Assembly (NCBI RefSeq): GCF_047663525.1
Contig: NC_092617.1
Location: forward strand, 3,972,501-4,036,500
Direction: 5' to 3'
Origin: Anas platyrhynchos
Taxonomy: Eukaryota > Chordata > Aves > Anseriformes > Anatidae
DNA length: 64,000 bases
Positions 32,779-42,980 of this stretch are shown piece by piece (the first letter of the stretch is position 1; each line of letters starts with the position of its first letter). A model generated the notes under the pieces. It did no database searches, was not told where the DNA came from, and worked only from the letters and a program-made list of their open reading frames with translations. A program made the position numbers and the translations under genes.

Positions 32779-33189
32779 GTGGTCAGTCTGCTTCTGCAGA
32801 TGAGTCATAATGTTACTTGTTATAGGAACGGCCTATAGACTGTTTCTTTTTATTTGTGTGCTTGTGTGCAATTTTATTACTCAATTTCCTTAGTTTTAGT
32901 TCGGTTAATGTTACCCACTAAAATGATATTATTCATCCCAATTCCACTTAAGTATGTAGTTTTAAAGTCTAGCTTAGCAACTATACAAAAAGAGCCCGTC
33001 TATCTGTGAACTTAAGGAAGGAGTCTGCACTGCCGTCTTATTCTGACATCCTTCCTCTGAGACCAGGCCTGGCTCTGCAGGGGCAGTGCCCATGTGCAGG
33101 GCTGCAGAGGAAAAGAGTCCCATCCCAGCAGCACGGACAGGGAGCACCAGCACTTGGGGCATGCAGAGCTGCTCTCTTGCCACTGCTGC
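32779..33189. other. OR4 3' flank, nothing recognised
   Basis: AT-rich to about 32990, then GC-rich to block C. It does not share the gacaataaaga 3' UTR motif of most paralogues. No gene or repeat family recognised. Confidence 0.4.
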
Positions 33190-33680
33190 CCTCTCCTGCT
33201 GAGCCCTGTGGTGGGGTCAGGCCCGGCTGCTCCTCTCACTTGGTGCCAGTGCTGCTGTGGGGTTGTGCTGGGACTACAGGCAGGGACAGGCAGTGGGCAC
33301 AGCAGTGGCACAGCTGGCCTCCACTGCAGCACTTCCCTCCTAAGGGGGGATCTCCTCCAAGGTGGACTGAGCAGAGCTCAAATACTTGATCTGGTGTGAG
33401 CAGGCAGAGGAGAGCTCAGCAGCCCCAGGGCACACAAAAGCCCCAGCAAAGGAGCCTGGGGAGTGATTCCTTGCAGCCCTGGGGCAATGGCAGTGACCCC
33501 ATGAGCTGGGTCTGCCTCCCAGCCTGCCCAGCACGGCCCTGCAGAGTGCCCCCGTGCCCCAGGCACCACAGCCCCCTCACTCTGCAGAGCAGCATTGCTA
33601 GCGAGGGCTGGGGTTGGGGCTGGAAGGGTGCTTCCCCTGAGTGTCTGCTAGGCCAGCTTCAGGCTTCTAGACTTGAACAT
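33190..33680 (-). repeat. Block C, copy 2 (inverted relative to 14890-15395)
   Basis: Minus strand matches gttgctctgcagagcgaggg-type sequence and the cctctcctgctgagccctg edge. Unlike at 15.4 kb, no receptor fragment abuts this copy. Confidence 0.6.
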
Positions 33681-34564
33681 GATCTTCATAGTGTGCAAGG
33701 AGCTGAGAGACCGCCAACACGCATGGGGCTGGAACATTGTCTGCAAGGTCCCTCCTGCCCTAGAACATCCCAGGACTGGCACGGAACTGGTTGCTGTGTG
33801 TCAGAGAGGCTGGGAGCCCATCAGGTGTGCCATGTGCTTGGAGGATCACAACCAGATCATTTCTACCTGGGCAACTCCTGGGCCAAAAAGGGGGTGTTTT
33901 GTAGGTATGGTATTACAAGGGCAGTGGTGCCTCGGAAGCTCTAAGTCCAGTAGAAGCGAATGGTTGTTAAGTGGCTGTGAGTTGACTTCTTTCTGAAGTA
34001 GCCAACAGGTCATCCCTTGACTCCTGGCTGGGATCTATGCCTTTAGGCTCTCGTCTGCTCGTCTCCATGACAGGACAGCTGATGCACCTGCTCTGCACAC
34101 AGATCCTCTCTTTCTAAGTAGCTGGTAGGCCCCATAGAGGGAGAGGACTTGTACAGGTGTTGTCATATCAGAGTTTTCAGCATTTGCCTAATTCATCCTT
34201 CAGGGCTGCTTTCAGTTTTCTACACACAGGGGGGTCACTGCCTCCCAGATGCCTGGGGGAACATAAAGGCTGCACGAGGGCCTTGGAAGATCTTTCCCTG
34301 TGTCCATAAGTCCATTCTGGAACCAAACTAAAGGTAGGAAGCACACTTCTGCGGTGTTGCAGAGCTGCTGGGCACATTGTTCAGGGTGCTCTTACAGACC
34401 TATGTATCCTTCTCCATGCGGGCTTCAGAGCTGTTTCTTTCTCAGGAAAAGAGTAGCCAACAGAGGCGAGACGGATACACTGAGTTCATAAAAGCCATCA
34501 GAAAGCTGCCCCTAAGAAGATGACTGATATGGGGAAGTCAGGAGAAGCCTGGCCAGAAGAGACG
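33681..34564 (-). repeat. Diverged block B monomers and block X, inverted
   Basis: Inverted partner of 13511-14889. Bases 33930-34110 carry the diverged satellite (ggctgtgagttgacttcttt). The part to 34564 includes block X end sequence (tgttgcagagctgctgggca). No gene. Confidence 0.5.
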
Positions 34565-34990
34565 TTGATAGAGCAGCAGCAGGAACGTGTCACAGAAAGG
34601 GACTGGGAGGTCACTTGTGTCTGGAGGTGGCAGGTCACCCTTGACATAGACCTGGGATCTGCACTTTTGGGCTGACATCTGGCAGTGGCCCTGCTAGGCC
34701 AGCAGAAGGCACCTGCTTGGCATGCTGACTGGGGGATCCCCTCTGCCTTCAGAGCCAGGAGGACCCAGACAGAAAGAAGGCCCCCAGATGGGTTGTCCTG
34801 TCCCTTCTGCCTGAGTCCATGACTGCACAGCAGCAGGCACAAGGCTTGGCTGTGTGTAGCCAAGAAACTGCAAGGCCAGCAACAGGCCCCTGGCTTGGAA
34901 GGTGCTGCTGAGGTGACTTGTGTCTGGTTGGCTGCGAGGCCACAAGGAGCCTACTGGGTTGGGATGCCTACTCAGGAGTGGTTTCCACCC
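34565..34990 (-). repeat. Block B satellite, copy 4 (inverted)
   Basis: Same monomer series as the other copies. The plus strand shows gcagcaggaacgtgtcacag, then gcagcaggcacaaggcttgg. Confidence 0.7.
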
Positions 34991-35699
34991 TGATGGAGCT
35001 TTCTTTGGTCATAGGAAAGAGCAGGAGAGAAAAGACTGCTACAAAGTGCACCTTAGAAGTTTTCCTCTGGCCATGTTGTGGAAGAAATATCCAGGGGAAC
35101 AACTGGTCTTCCTGCTACAGACAGGGGCGAAGAAGGCATTAAGTACCTCAGCCTTTACCTAATCTCTAGATCATCACCAGATTTCCAACACATCTAATAA
35201 AGAAAGTTGGAAAGGCTGTGGCAAAGCTGAAAGTCCCAACAGTACCAGGTCTTTGTGTCCATGGCTATGGCTGTTTTCTCTGCCACTGAGGCCTATGAGG
35301 AGAAAGCTGACTGTGAAAGCACCAGGGCCTCATTGCCTCCTCATCCCCTACCATGAACCAGGCAGGGGTCGTACCATTATCCTGCACTTGGCCATGTACA
35401 TCCCGATCTCCTACTGCCCCACAAAGAGCCCTGAGCAAGGTGTGACTGCTAAGGATCTACCTTCCCAGGGGACGTGGGTCAAGGCCTGGCCCTTGTGCTT
35501 GCTGACACACATCCAGTTTTCTTGCACATCTGTGTCACCTTCACATTGCCTTTGTCTCCTTGTCCTCACTGCCTCCAGGGTTCTGCTCTAACGAGCTCCA
35601 AGGGAGGCTGTGTCAGTGCTGGTCCTCAGGGGCACACTGCAGGAAACTTGTCTCTGACTTGCACTTCTGGAGAGATGTCTTCAATTGTCTCTGAGTGCC
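34991..35699 (+). repeat. Block E, shortened copy upstream of OR5
   Basis: Matches the ends of block E as found upstream of OR3 (a CR1 relic near 35085-35170 on the minus strand, then ggtcgtaccattatcctgca). It lacks roughly the middle 700 bases, including the 149-codon frame. This deletion separates OR5 from the OR3/OR7 lineages. Confidence 0.55.
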
Positions 35700-35992
35700 T
35701 GAGGTTCATGGGCTCGTCATCAAGGCCCCCAGAGGGGCGATTGCAGTGCCTTGGGCTGGTGCTGTGCTGCAGAGCTGGGCCGGGCTCATGGGATAGAGAG
35801 AGCTCGTGGCAAGAGGGCCGTGGTGCAGAGAGACAGCTGTGCCCAGGAGCAGCTCCTCTGCACAGCGCAGCAGGAAAGAGACACAGAGGCAAAGACATAG
35901 AGAGAAGAAAATGAGAGAGTGGTTGAAGGCAGTTGGGAGTGGGAGGATGCTGAGAGCTGCCTGCAGGAGAAACCTGCACAGCCCTTGACAAG
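35700..35992 (+). promoter_or_regulatory. OR5 5' leader: putative non-coding exon, type B
   Basis: Type B start, invariant core at 35842-35861, then a purine-rich segment private to this copy (agacacagaggcaaagacat), and a donor AAG|GTAAGG (GT at 35993-35994). It pairs with an acceptor ending at 36212 (cttctcttcttcaacag) only about 218 bases downstream, giving the shortest leader intron of the set. Confidence 0.65.
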
Positions 35993-36235
35993 GTAAGGGT
36001 CTGGCTGCAGGGCCATGCAGCTGCAGGTCCTGGAAGGGTCTCCTGATGGGTCTTGTTTCTTGGGGGGGCAGTGGGCAATGCAGTAGGCTTTGAGAGGGTT
36101 TGAGGTTCTGCTGCAAAAAGAGGGGCTTGGGCTGGAAGTGTTCTTAGGTTTGTAATAGGTTTTAGTTTAAATAATGTGTTCTAACTCTGCTCTGCCTTCT
36201 CTTCTTCAACAGACAACAATTTTCGAGGTCAGAGA

Positions 36236-37171
36236 ATGATGAACATCAGCTCTGTGCTTGAGTTCCTCCTGCTGGCATTCGCAGACACGCGCGAGCTGCA
36301 GCTCCTGCACTTCGCGCTCTTCCTGGGCATCTACCTGGCTGCCCTCCTGGGCAACGGCCTCATCCTCAGCGCCGTAGCCTGCCACCACCGCCTCCACACC
36401 CCCATGTACTTCTTCCTCCTCAACCTCGCCCTCCTCGACCTGGGCTGCATCTCCACCACTCTGCCCAAAGCCATGGCCAATGCCCTCTGGGACAACAGGG
36501 TCATCTCCTATCAAGGATGTGCTGCGCAGGTCTTTCTCTTTGTATTTTTGATGTCAGCAGAGTATTACCTTCTCACCATCATGGCCTATGACCGCTACGT
36601 TGCCATCTGCAAGCCGCTGCACTACGGGAGCCTCGTGGGCAGCAGAGCTTGTGCCCAGATGGCAGCAGCTGCCTGGGGCAGTGGCTTTCTGTACAGTGTC
36701 CTGCACACGGCCAACACATTTTCCCTGCCCCTCTGTCGAGGCAATGCTGTGGACCAGTTCTTCTGTGAAATCCCCCACATCCTCAAGCTCTCCTGCTCAG
36801 ATGCCTACCTCAGGGAAGTTGGGGCACTTATCTTTACCGTTTTTTTAGCCCTTGGTTGTTTTGTTTTCATTGTGGTGTCCTATGTACTGATCTTCAGGGC
36901 TGTGCTGAGGATGCCCTCTGAGCAGGGCCGGCACAAAGCCTTTTCCACGTGCCTCCCTCACCTGGCTCTTGTCTCCCTGTTTTTCAGCACCATCATTTTT
37001 GCCTGCTTTAAACCTCCCTCCCTCTCCTCCCCAGCTCTAAATCTGGTGGTGTCATTTTTGTACTCAGTGTTGCCTCCAGCAGTGAACCCTATCCTCTACA
37101 GCATGAGGAACAAGGCACTTAAGAATGCAGTACGGAATTTTTTTGAATATATGCTTCTTCAGAATCAATAA
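36236..37171 (+). CDS. Olfactory receptor, family 14-like (OR5)
   Basis: 311 residues. The frame opens with two consecutive Met codons (36236 and 36239), and the first is listed. N3-I-S, GN, LHTPMYFF, MAYDRYVAIC, FFCEIPHILKLSC, KAFSTC and TM7 are present. Private changes: ALWDNRVISYQGC in the first extracellular loop, GFLYSVLHTA in TM4, VSYVLIF in TM5, IIFACFKPPSLSS in TM6/ECL3, and NPILYSM in place of NPLIYSM. The ATG is 23 bases after the splice acceptor. No disruption. The odorant specificity cannot be inferred. Confidence 0.95.
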   Translation: MMNISSVLEFLLLAFADTRELQLLHFALFLGIYLAALLGNGLILSAVACHHRLHTPMYFFLLNLALLDLGCISTTLPKAMANALWDNRVISYQGCAAQVFLFVFLMSAEYYLLTIMAYDRYVAICKPLHYGSLVGSRACAQMAAAAWGSGFLYSVLHTANTFSLPLCRGNAVDQFFCEIPHILKLSCSDAYLREVGALIFTVFLALGCFVFIVVSYVLIFRAVLRMPSEQGRHKAFSTCLPHLALVSLFFSTIIFACFKPPSLSSPALNLVVSFLYSVLPPAVNPILYSMRNKALKNAVRNFFEYMLLQNQ

Positions 37172-37370
37172 TGTGCCTTTAAATTTCAAATTTATTTTGG
37201 AAACTCTTAGGAAAATATTTTATCTTATGCCTACTTTGATTTCTCTTCTTTTCTGTAGTCTAACTCTTTTTTTTTTCTTTGATCATCTTTCTCTTAACAT
37301 CCAACGTGTTAATTTTATTTACTTTGACTAATAATCTCATGAACCTATATTAGCAGGCTTCTTGTATACA

Positions 37371-37383
37371 TATAAATGATAAA
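37371..37383 (+). promoter_or_regulatory. OR5 poly(A) region with variant signals
   Basis: At the position where OR2, OR6, OR7 and OR8 have gacAATAAAga, this copy reads gatgATAAAga, so the canonical signal is changed to GATAAA. A TATAAA variant lies 7 bases upstream. Which is used is unknown. Confidence 0.4.
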
Positions 37384-37424
37384 GATGCCATGAGAAAAGA
37401 ATTTGTCTCAGCTGCTGTCTCTTT

Positions 37425-38139
37425 GCATCTGCTCTGGAGCTGGGGGAGCAGCCCCAGCACGCAGGAGGGGCTCAGGGCCAAGAGCCCAGCTGCCACATGC
37501 AGGAGCAGCCCCGGTGGCCCTCGGGGCTGCCCCTCCCTGCCCGCTGGGCTCTGCCTCTCTGCTGCCTTCGGGTCGGGGCTGCTGCTTCCCTGGAGCCATG
37601 GCCATGGCCAGCAGCAGGACGTGGCCTTTTCACTGCTGTTTTCTTTTTGGTTCCTTATTGCTTTCTTGTGCTCTTGTATCTGTCTAAGTCTCGAGGTCTC
37701 TTATGCCTTGATGACAGTCCTGTTGTCTCTGCAGTGGCATCCCTGTGGCTGCAGGCAGCAGCAGGCACTGTGCAGCCCTGGGTCACAGCTGGCCTCCCTG
37801 CTAGCACCACAGTAACAAGAGGGTCTTGCTCACGGCAAACCCAGGACCCTGGACACCTCTTCCAAATGTGCTATCAGAAATAGAGCCAAGAGGTTGCTCT
37901 CTGCTCTTCTGTTTTCTGTTTTTTTTTCATGGAGTGAGAGACAGAGGCTGAAAGTCCCAGAGTGGTCCCTGAGGAACCAAGGGCTAGGCCAAGAACTTCC
38001 TTTGTGGCAGCACATGCCCAAATAGACAACACTGCCCACTGCAGTGGGGCAGATGGCCAATGCCAGCTTGGAGAGGAATCTGGAGCTGCCAGGAGATGTC
38101 AGGAGATCTGCAGGGACGTGGTGCTCAGTGGGTATGTTG
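37425..38139 (+). repeat. Block D, long copy downstream of OR5
   Basis: Begins ctctggagctgggggagcag and runs through ccatggccatggccagcagc. A further segment (37690-38139) is shared, inverted, with 400-765. The 62335-62560 copy stops soon after the first segment. Open frames are long because of GC content but do not match any family I know. Confidence 0.55.
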
Positions 38140-38730
38140 GATCTGTCTGAGCTGGAGTCACTTTTCCCTGCAGCAGCCCGCACAGTGCTGTGCTCTGCAC
38201 TCGTAGCTGGAACAGCACTGGTATCACTCCAGTGTTGTGTCTATTGCTGCATAGCACTGGCACAGCATCAAGACTCCTTCCAAGCCCCCAAGAGCCAGCA
38301 GGCTGGGGGTGGGCAAGTAATGGGGAGGGGACATTGCCGGGGCAGCTGACCTAAACCAACCAAAGGGATATTCCATAACACCTGATGTCACACTCAGCAA
38401 TTAAAGGGGGGACTCTCGTGGGGACAGGCTGTTCCTCCTGAACAACCACTACGCGTTTGAGGCCCTGCTTCCCAGGACGTGGCCGAACGTCGCTCGTTGA
38501 TGGGAAGTAGAGAATATTTTTTTCCCTCTCTCTGTGCTTCCTCACAGACTTATTGTTTCTTTTGTTTCTTTTTTTTCCCTCCCCATTCCCTTTCCCTTTA
38601 ATTAAACCTTTCTCATCTCAGACCTCGAGTTCTCTGTGTTGTATTTTCTCCCCCTTCCTCTTTGAGGAGAGGGGGAGTGAGAGAGTGGTTGTGGTGGAGC
38701 TCAGCTGCCCACCTGAGTAAAATCACCACA
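38140..38730 (+). mobile_element. ERVL-like LTR fossil
   Basis: Same LTR family as 51450-51880 (+) and 44695-45059 (-). Shared parts are the start region (cagtgctgtgctctg), ggatattccataacacctga followed by tgtcacactcagcaattaaa, and an end near gtaaaatcaccacaacc. It is followed by a short internal piece, so this may be a 5' LTR with a deleted interior. Old and diverged at its start. Confidence 0.75.
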
Positions 38731-38990
38731 ACCCTAATGCCATCAAGCTGGAAAGAGGTAGATGCCATCTGTATTTCTGGAGTGACAGGGGCAGCCCAAG
38801 AGATAATTGTGCTGGAGTCTGAAGCGAGTCTAACTGGGAAGGAATGGCAAAAGCACCTGTTAGAAATGAAGTTTCAACTCAATCTGAATTCATTAATATT
38901 TATAAAAGGCAAATAAACAGTGCTGGGTGTGGGGAGTTTATGCTCTACCAACATGCACACACAAACATCAAACTTTCTAAACCCACAGAA
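38731..38990 (+). mobile_element. ERVL-like internal fragment (protease region)
   Basis: Contains ISGVTGAAQEIIVLESEASL, matching the protease-region style of the 29.5 kb fossil. It is only a stub. The last 100 bases share an aacagtgctgggtg motif with 39700 and may belong to another LTR element. Confidence 0.6.
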
Positions 38991-39089
38991 CATTGCTTTT
39001 ACAGATGCCTATATATATGTACAATCAGAAAAGGTAACAAACAAACCTTTAAGTCTATTACTATTAATAGGTTATTAATATAAATAATA

Positions 39090-39410
39090 AAACCTTCTCT
39101 AAACCTCCTTACCTTCTTTCTGCTGTTTAACCTTCTTTGACCTTCTTTCACCTTATCTGACCTTCTTTACCTTCTTTACGCCTTCTGACCTCCTTTGACC
39201 CTCTTTCTGCCTTTTCACCTTCTCTGACCCTCATTACCTTATTTTCGCCTTTTGACCTTCTTTGACCTTTCCACCTTTAGACCTTCTTTTCCCTTCTTAC
39301 TGTCTTCTCTGTCCCTCTTTAACCTCTTTTCATGTTTTTACCTCCTCTTACCTTTCTGCCTTTTGTCTTTCTTTAACCTTGTTCTTTAACCTTGTTGCTG
39401 GGCAAAGTTG
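39090..39410 (+). repeat. Pyrimidine-rich minisatellite (CCTTCTTTGA-like)
   Basis: About 30 imperfect units around 10-11 bases long (accttctttg, accttctttc, gaccttcttt). The strand is almost purely C/T apart from periodic GA. It may adopt triplex structure. No coding content. Confidence 0.8.
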
Positions 39411-39800
39411 TTTGACCAATGAAAAGTTGTTTTTGAAAGGGATTGCTGTGGGGTGAACAGTATAAGAGGGGACCATGTCCTCAAGATGAAAAAAGGCATC
39501 CCGATGTCTTTTTTGGCATCACAATGCCAAAACAACTTTGCCCAGCAACAGCAAACACCCAGCAATTTCCATACCTTAATGGCTGGAGAACAAGCAACCC
39601 AAAGACTGCATGGTGTCTCCTGAATCACCCTTCTGTTATAAATGGCTCAGTCTTCTAAATAAGACTATAATCAAAGTTTACAATTTATTAAAGGAATAGA
39701 GGTAAGCAAACAGCGCTGGGTGCGCCGGGAGTCTCTGCTCCACCAAGACGCACACCAGTTACATCTAGCTGTTGATTTTTATGCTCCTAGGCTAATACAT
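39411..39800 (-). mobile_element. Possible LTR fragment of an unplaced avian ERV
   Basis: On the minus strand an AATAAA-containing stretch (cctttaataaattgtaaact) is preceded by a cysteine-poor, GC-rich run with ggtggagcagagactcccgg, as often seen near the R/U5 part of avian LTRs. A related short motif is at 38900-38970. No partner LTR or coding region. Low confidence. Confidence 0.35.
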
Positions 39801-40344
39801 ATTTATTACTACTTCTAGAAAAAAACAGGGTACTTTAATTAGTTTCCAGAACCCAAACCCTCCTACTGGAGCATGCATATCAGTCTCTGGGCGTCCCTTT
39901 TGGGGGTTTCTCATGCTGAAGGCTCATAGTCTTCCTCCCTCTTGCCTTTCTCCTTTGTCCGACTTGGCTGTAAGTCAGAGACTTGTGCAGCATCCCCTGC
40001 AAGCTTTGTCTTTTAGTTGTTCTTCAGCTTTCCCCTTCTTCTTAATCTCCTGGCCAGATATCAGAGACTTGCTTAGTGTCCCATGCAATAGTCATAATAG
40101 TTAGCTGTTGTTCTGAAACCCCCCAGATATCAGAGACTTCAAGGAAAAGCCTACAAATACATTTCCCTTCAAGATCTCTACTGACACAAATGGCTAAAAA
40201 ATTTCTTTGCAAGATACAAGATTAACCACTCTGTTTTTCTTAGTCTTGTGGTTATACAAGGGTATGTAAGACAGAAGGTCACATTCATCATACCATGCGG
40301 CCCTAGCATTGTTCCATACTGACACGAATCAGATGAACATATCT
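39801..40344. other. Unannotated spacer
   Basis: Contains three repeats of a phrase like atatcagagacttgcttagt, ccccagatatcagagacttc and agtcagagacttgtgcagca, spaced roughly 70-90 bases. This hints at a short degenerate tandem repeat. No gene. Confidence 0.4.
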
Positions 40345-40572
40345 CACAAGTAGAGAAGTTTTTCCTAATAGCCAACCTAAACCTCCCATTGCAAAACTTC
40401 AGCCCATTCCCTCTAGTCTGGTCACTGGGCATGTTGGAGAACAGACCAACCCCCACCTCTCTACAGCCTCCTTTGAGGTAGCTATAGAGAGCTAAAAGGT
40501 CACCCCTGAGCCTCCACTTCTCCAGGCCGAACAATCCCAGCTCCCTTAGCTGCTCCTTGTAAGACTTGTTCT
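40345..40572 (-). mobile_element. CR1 ORF2 C-terminal fragment
   Basis: Minus strand reads [20 protein letters not shown] then [20 protein letters not shown]. It lacks the 3' tail. It is the inverted counterpart of the fragment at 49563-49980, carried on the arms of the inverted repeat. Confidence 0.85.
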
Positions 40573-42139
40573 GGGTTACACGTCCCAGAGTAGTGTAAGG
40601 AACAATGCAATTCTTTTTGCCTTCTGCATCTACAGCAGAGGAAGTAGGATTTTGAAAAAAGTAGGATTTTTGAAAAAAGAGTAGAGTAAAGAGTAGAGTA
40701 AAAAAAAAAAAGTAAATGTCTTTACTTTTCATCCTGAGTTTTCTACAGAAGATGCAAGAGAGACCATGGATGACCAGGTACCTACTCATATTACAACTGA
40801 ATTTCACCTACTAATATTTAAGCTGAATTTCTCTGGTTCCAATGGTCATTTCAATTTTATTTTATTTTATTTTATTTTATTTTATTTTATTTTATTTTAT
40901 TTTATTTTATTTTATTTTATTTTATTTTATTTTATTTTATTTTATTTTATTTTATTTTATTTTATTTTATTTATCTAAAGAAAAAAACACCTGACTTGTC
41001 TTAGAAAGGGTTTAATGTGCTGGGCTGGGCTTCAGTTACAAGGATAAAGACCACTGCTGGCAGTGGAAGTGTCAGCCCTCTAGACTCTGCTATTCCTCCC
41101 TGTGGAGGTCTCCAAATAAGTCACCTTGGATCAATAGCAAGAGGAGAATGATGCTCAAAACTGAAATGCAGCAAAAATCAGCCTTTAAAACTAGATTTTT
41201 TTTTATTAGCTGCTTTTTGAAATCTTCTTTGACTATATCATGCAAGCTCTGCAATTAGCTACACAAGGCATGAAGGCTTGAAGAATACTATGGAAGAGAT
41301 ATTAGGAGTTTCTGCATTTTAATGAGTTCCATGGTGTATTTTGGTGCTGAGTCTATGAAGCTCAGGTACTGAGAGGAGAATAATGCAACTGCTAGAGAAA
41401 GTAAAGTCAGGAGGAAAAGCTGATGTGACTTGGAATATTAATGGGCCCCATTGAGGGCTGTTAAAAACTAAGCCTCCCCAAAATCTTGTTTGTGCAGATA
41501 CATGGAGGCCATGGTTACAGACAGGCAAAGCACTGTGCTGAGGAAAGTCTTGGTTGGTTTTGGTGATGCAGAAGAACCAAGACCTGACCCCAGCCACGGG
41601 ACAGGGAGATCCTGCACCCCCACGTCTAGCTCAAGGTTCTTCTTGGGTCTGTGGAATGTGGTGGGCAGTGGGATGTCGTGAGAAGAACTGTGGTATGAAA
41701 CCTCCAAGCAGCTACACAGGGTTGAAAGGAATCCGTGAGTCCCCATCACAATGAATATAACATACCTCCTCCTAAGCTCTAGCCGAAGGGACAAAAAATT
41801 CAGGGCAGTTAGGGCCTACTCTTTTTACCAGCACCCTCTGCCTTCTCCTCTGCAGGCTTTCCTATGCTGTCCCACACATTGCCCTATTTCCTTGAAGTCT
41901 GGAGACACCCATCTCTGTTCACCATCTTGCTCTCATCCCTTGCTTTCACTGATGTCTTGTCAGCCCTCATCAGCTGTTTCTTGAAACACGAAGCAAGGGT
42001 CTGATCAGAGGGTGACCTGTGGGACAACAGCATGACCCTTTGAGGGACATTTCTTCCTCCTTGTAACCAGTATCAGCCTTCCATGGAACACTATGTGGCA
42101 GTTTATTCTTTCCTGCTCTTTCCTACTACCAAAGAAAGC
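40573..42139 (+). repeat. Block A copy 2 (left arm of inverted repeat around OR6)
   Basis: Matches 48010-49562 in reverse. Landmarks: aacaatgcaattctttttgc at 40600; the TTTTA array; cactgctggcagtggaagtg; taatgggccccattgagggc; and ctgatcagagggtgacctgt near 42010. It runs without a break into block B at 42140. Confidence 0.8.
40853..40974 (+). repeat. (TTTTA)n microsatellite
   Basis: About 24 near-perfect pentamers. The other arm carries the complementary array (49195-49326), showing that the array predates the inversion. Confidence 0.95.
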
Positions 42140-42600
42140 TCCCTCAGAGTGGAAACCACTCCTGAAGTAGGCATCCCAACCCAGCAGGCTCCTTGCGGCC
42201 TCTCAGCCAAGCAGACACAAGTCACCTCAGCAGCAGCTTCCAAGCCCGGGGCCTGCTGCTGGCCTTGCAGCTTCTTGGCTACACACAGCCAAGCCTTGTG
42301 CCTGCTGCTGCTGTGCAGTCATGGACTCAAGCAGAAGGGACAGGACAACCCATCTGGGGGCCTTCTTTCTGTCTGGGTCCTCCTGGCTCTGGAGGCAGAG
42401 GGGATCCCCCAGTCAGCATGCCAAGCAGGTGCCTTCTGCTGGCCTAGCAGGGCCACTGCCAGATGTCAGTCCAAAACTGCAGCTCCCAGGGAGAAGTCAA
42501 GGGTGACCTGCCACCTCCAGACACAAGTGACCCCACAGTCCCTTTCCGTGACACATTCCTGCTGCTGCCCTATCAAGTGCAGAGACATAAGTCACCCCGT
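42140..42600 (+). repeat. Block B satellite, copy 5
   Basis: Full monomer series, ending abruptly at agagacataagtcaccc where sequence homologous to the OR2/OR6 3' flank begins. The junction near 42597 marks a recombination or insertion point. Confidence 0.7.
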
Positions 42601-42662
42601 AGGATGCTCCAGAGGAGACGGAAAGAGAAGGATACTGAGAGAAATGAATTTCCAATAATATC

Positions 42663-42668
42663 TTTATT
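42663..42668 (-). promoter_or_regulatory. OR6 candidate poly(A) signal
   Basis: AATAAA on the minus strand 312 bases after the OR6 stop, in the conserved gacaataaaga context. Confidence 0.6.
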
Positions 42669-42980
42669 GTCTTTAACAACAAAGGAAACTTGATCTCTGT
42701 GTACATTAAATGATATGGTAAAAACTAAGACAAAATGTAACATTCAAAATGCTGAGAACTATACTACTAAAAACAAAATAAAATATTGTTGAAATATTAA
42801 CAAAGAAAAATAATTTTAAAAATGTTTTGTCATTTTCCCAAATACCCTTTTATTTCTGTTAGGATTATTACTAATGACAATGTTATGATAACACTAATAA
42901 TGATAAAAATGATATGATATAGTATGAATCAAAATATTTGCATATTATTAAGAATACGTCCTCTGAATACATCACAGATG

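Noticed and set aside
37403-37883. Several 90-140-codon frames in block D
   Set aside because: Overlapping in three frames; the block recurs with indels at 0.4-0.77 and 62.3 kb, inconsistent with a conserved protein.
40766-40978. Frame rich in FYFIL repeats
   Set aside because: Translation of the (TTTTA)n array.
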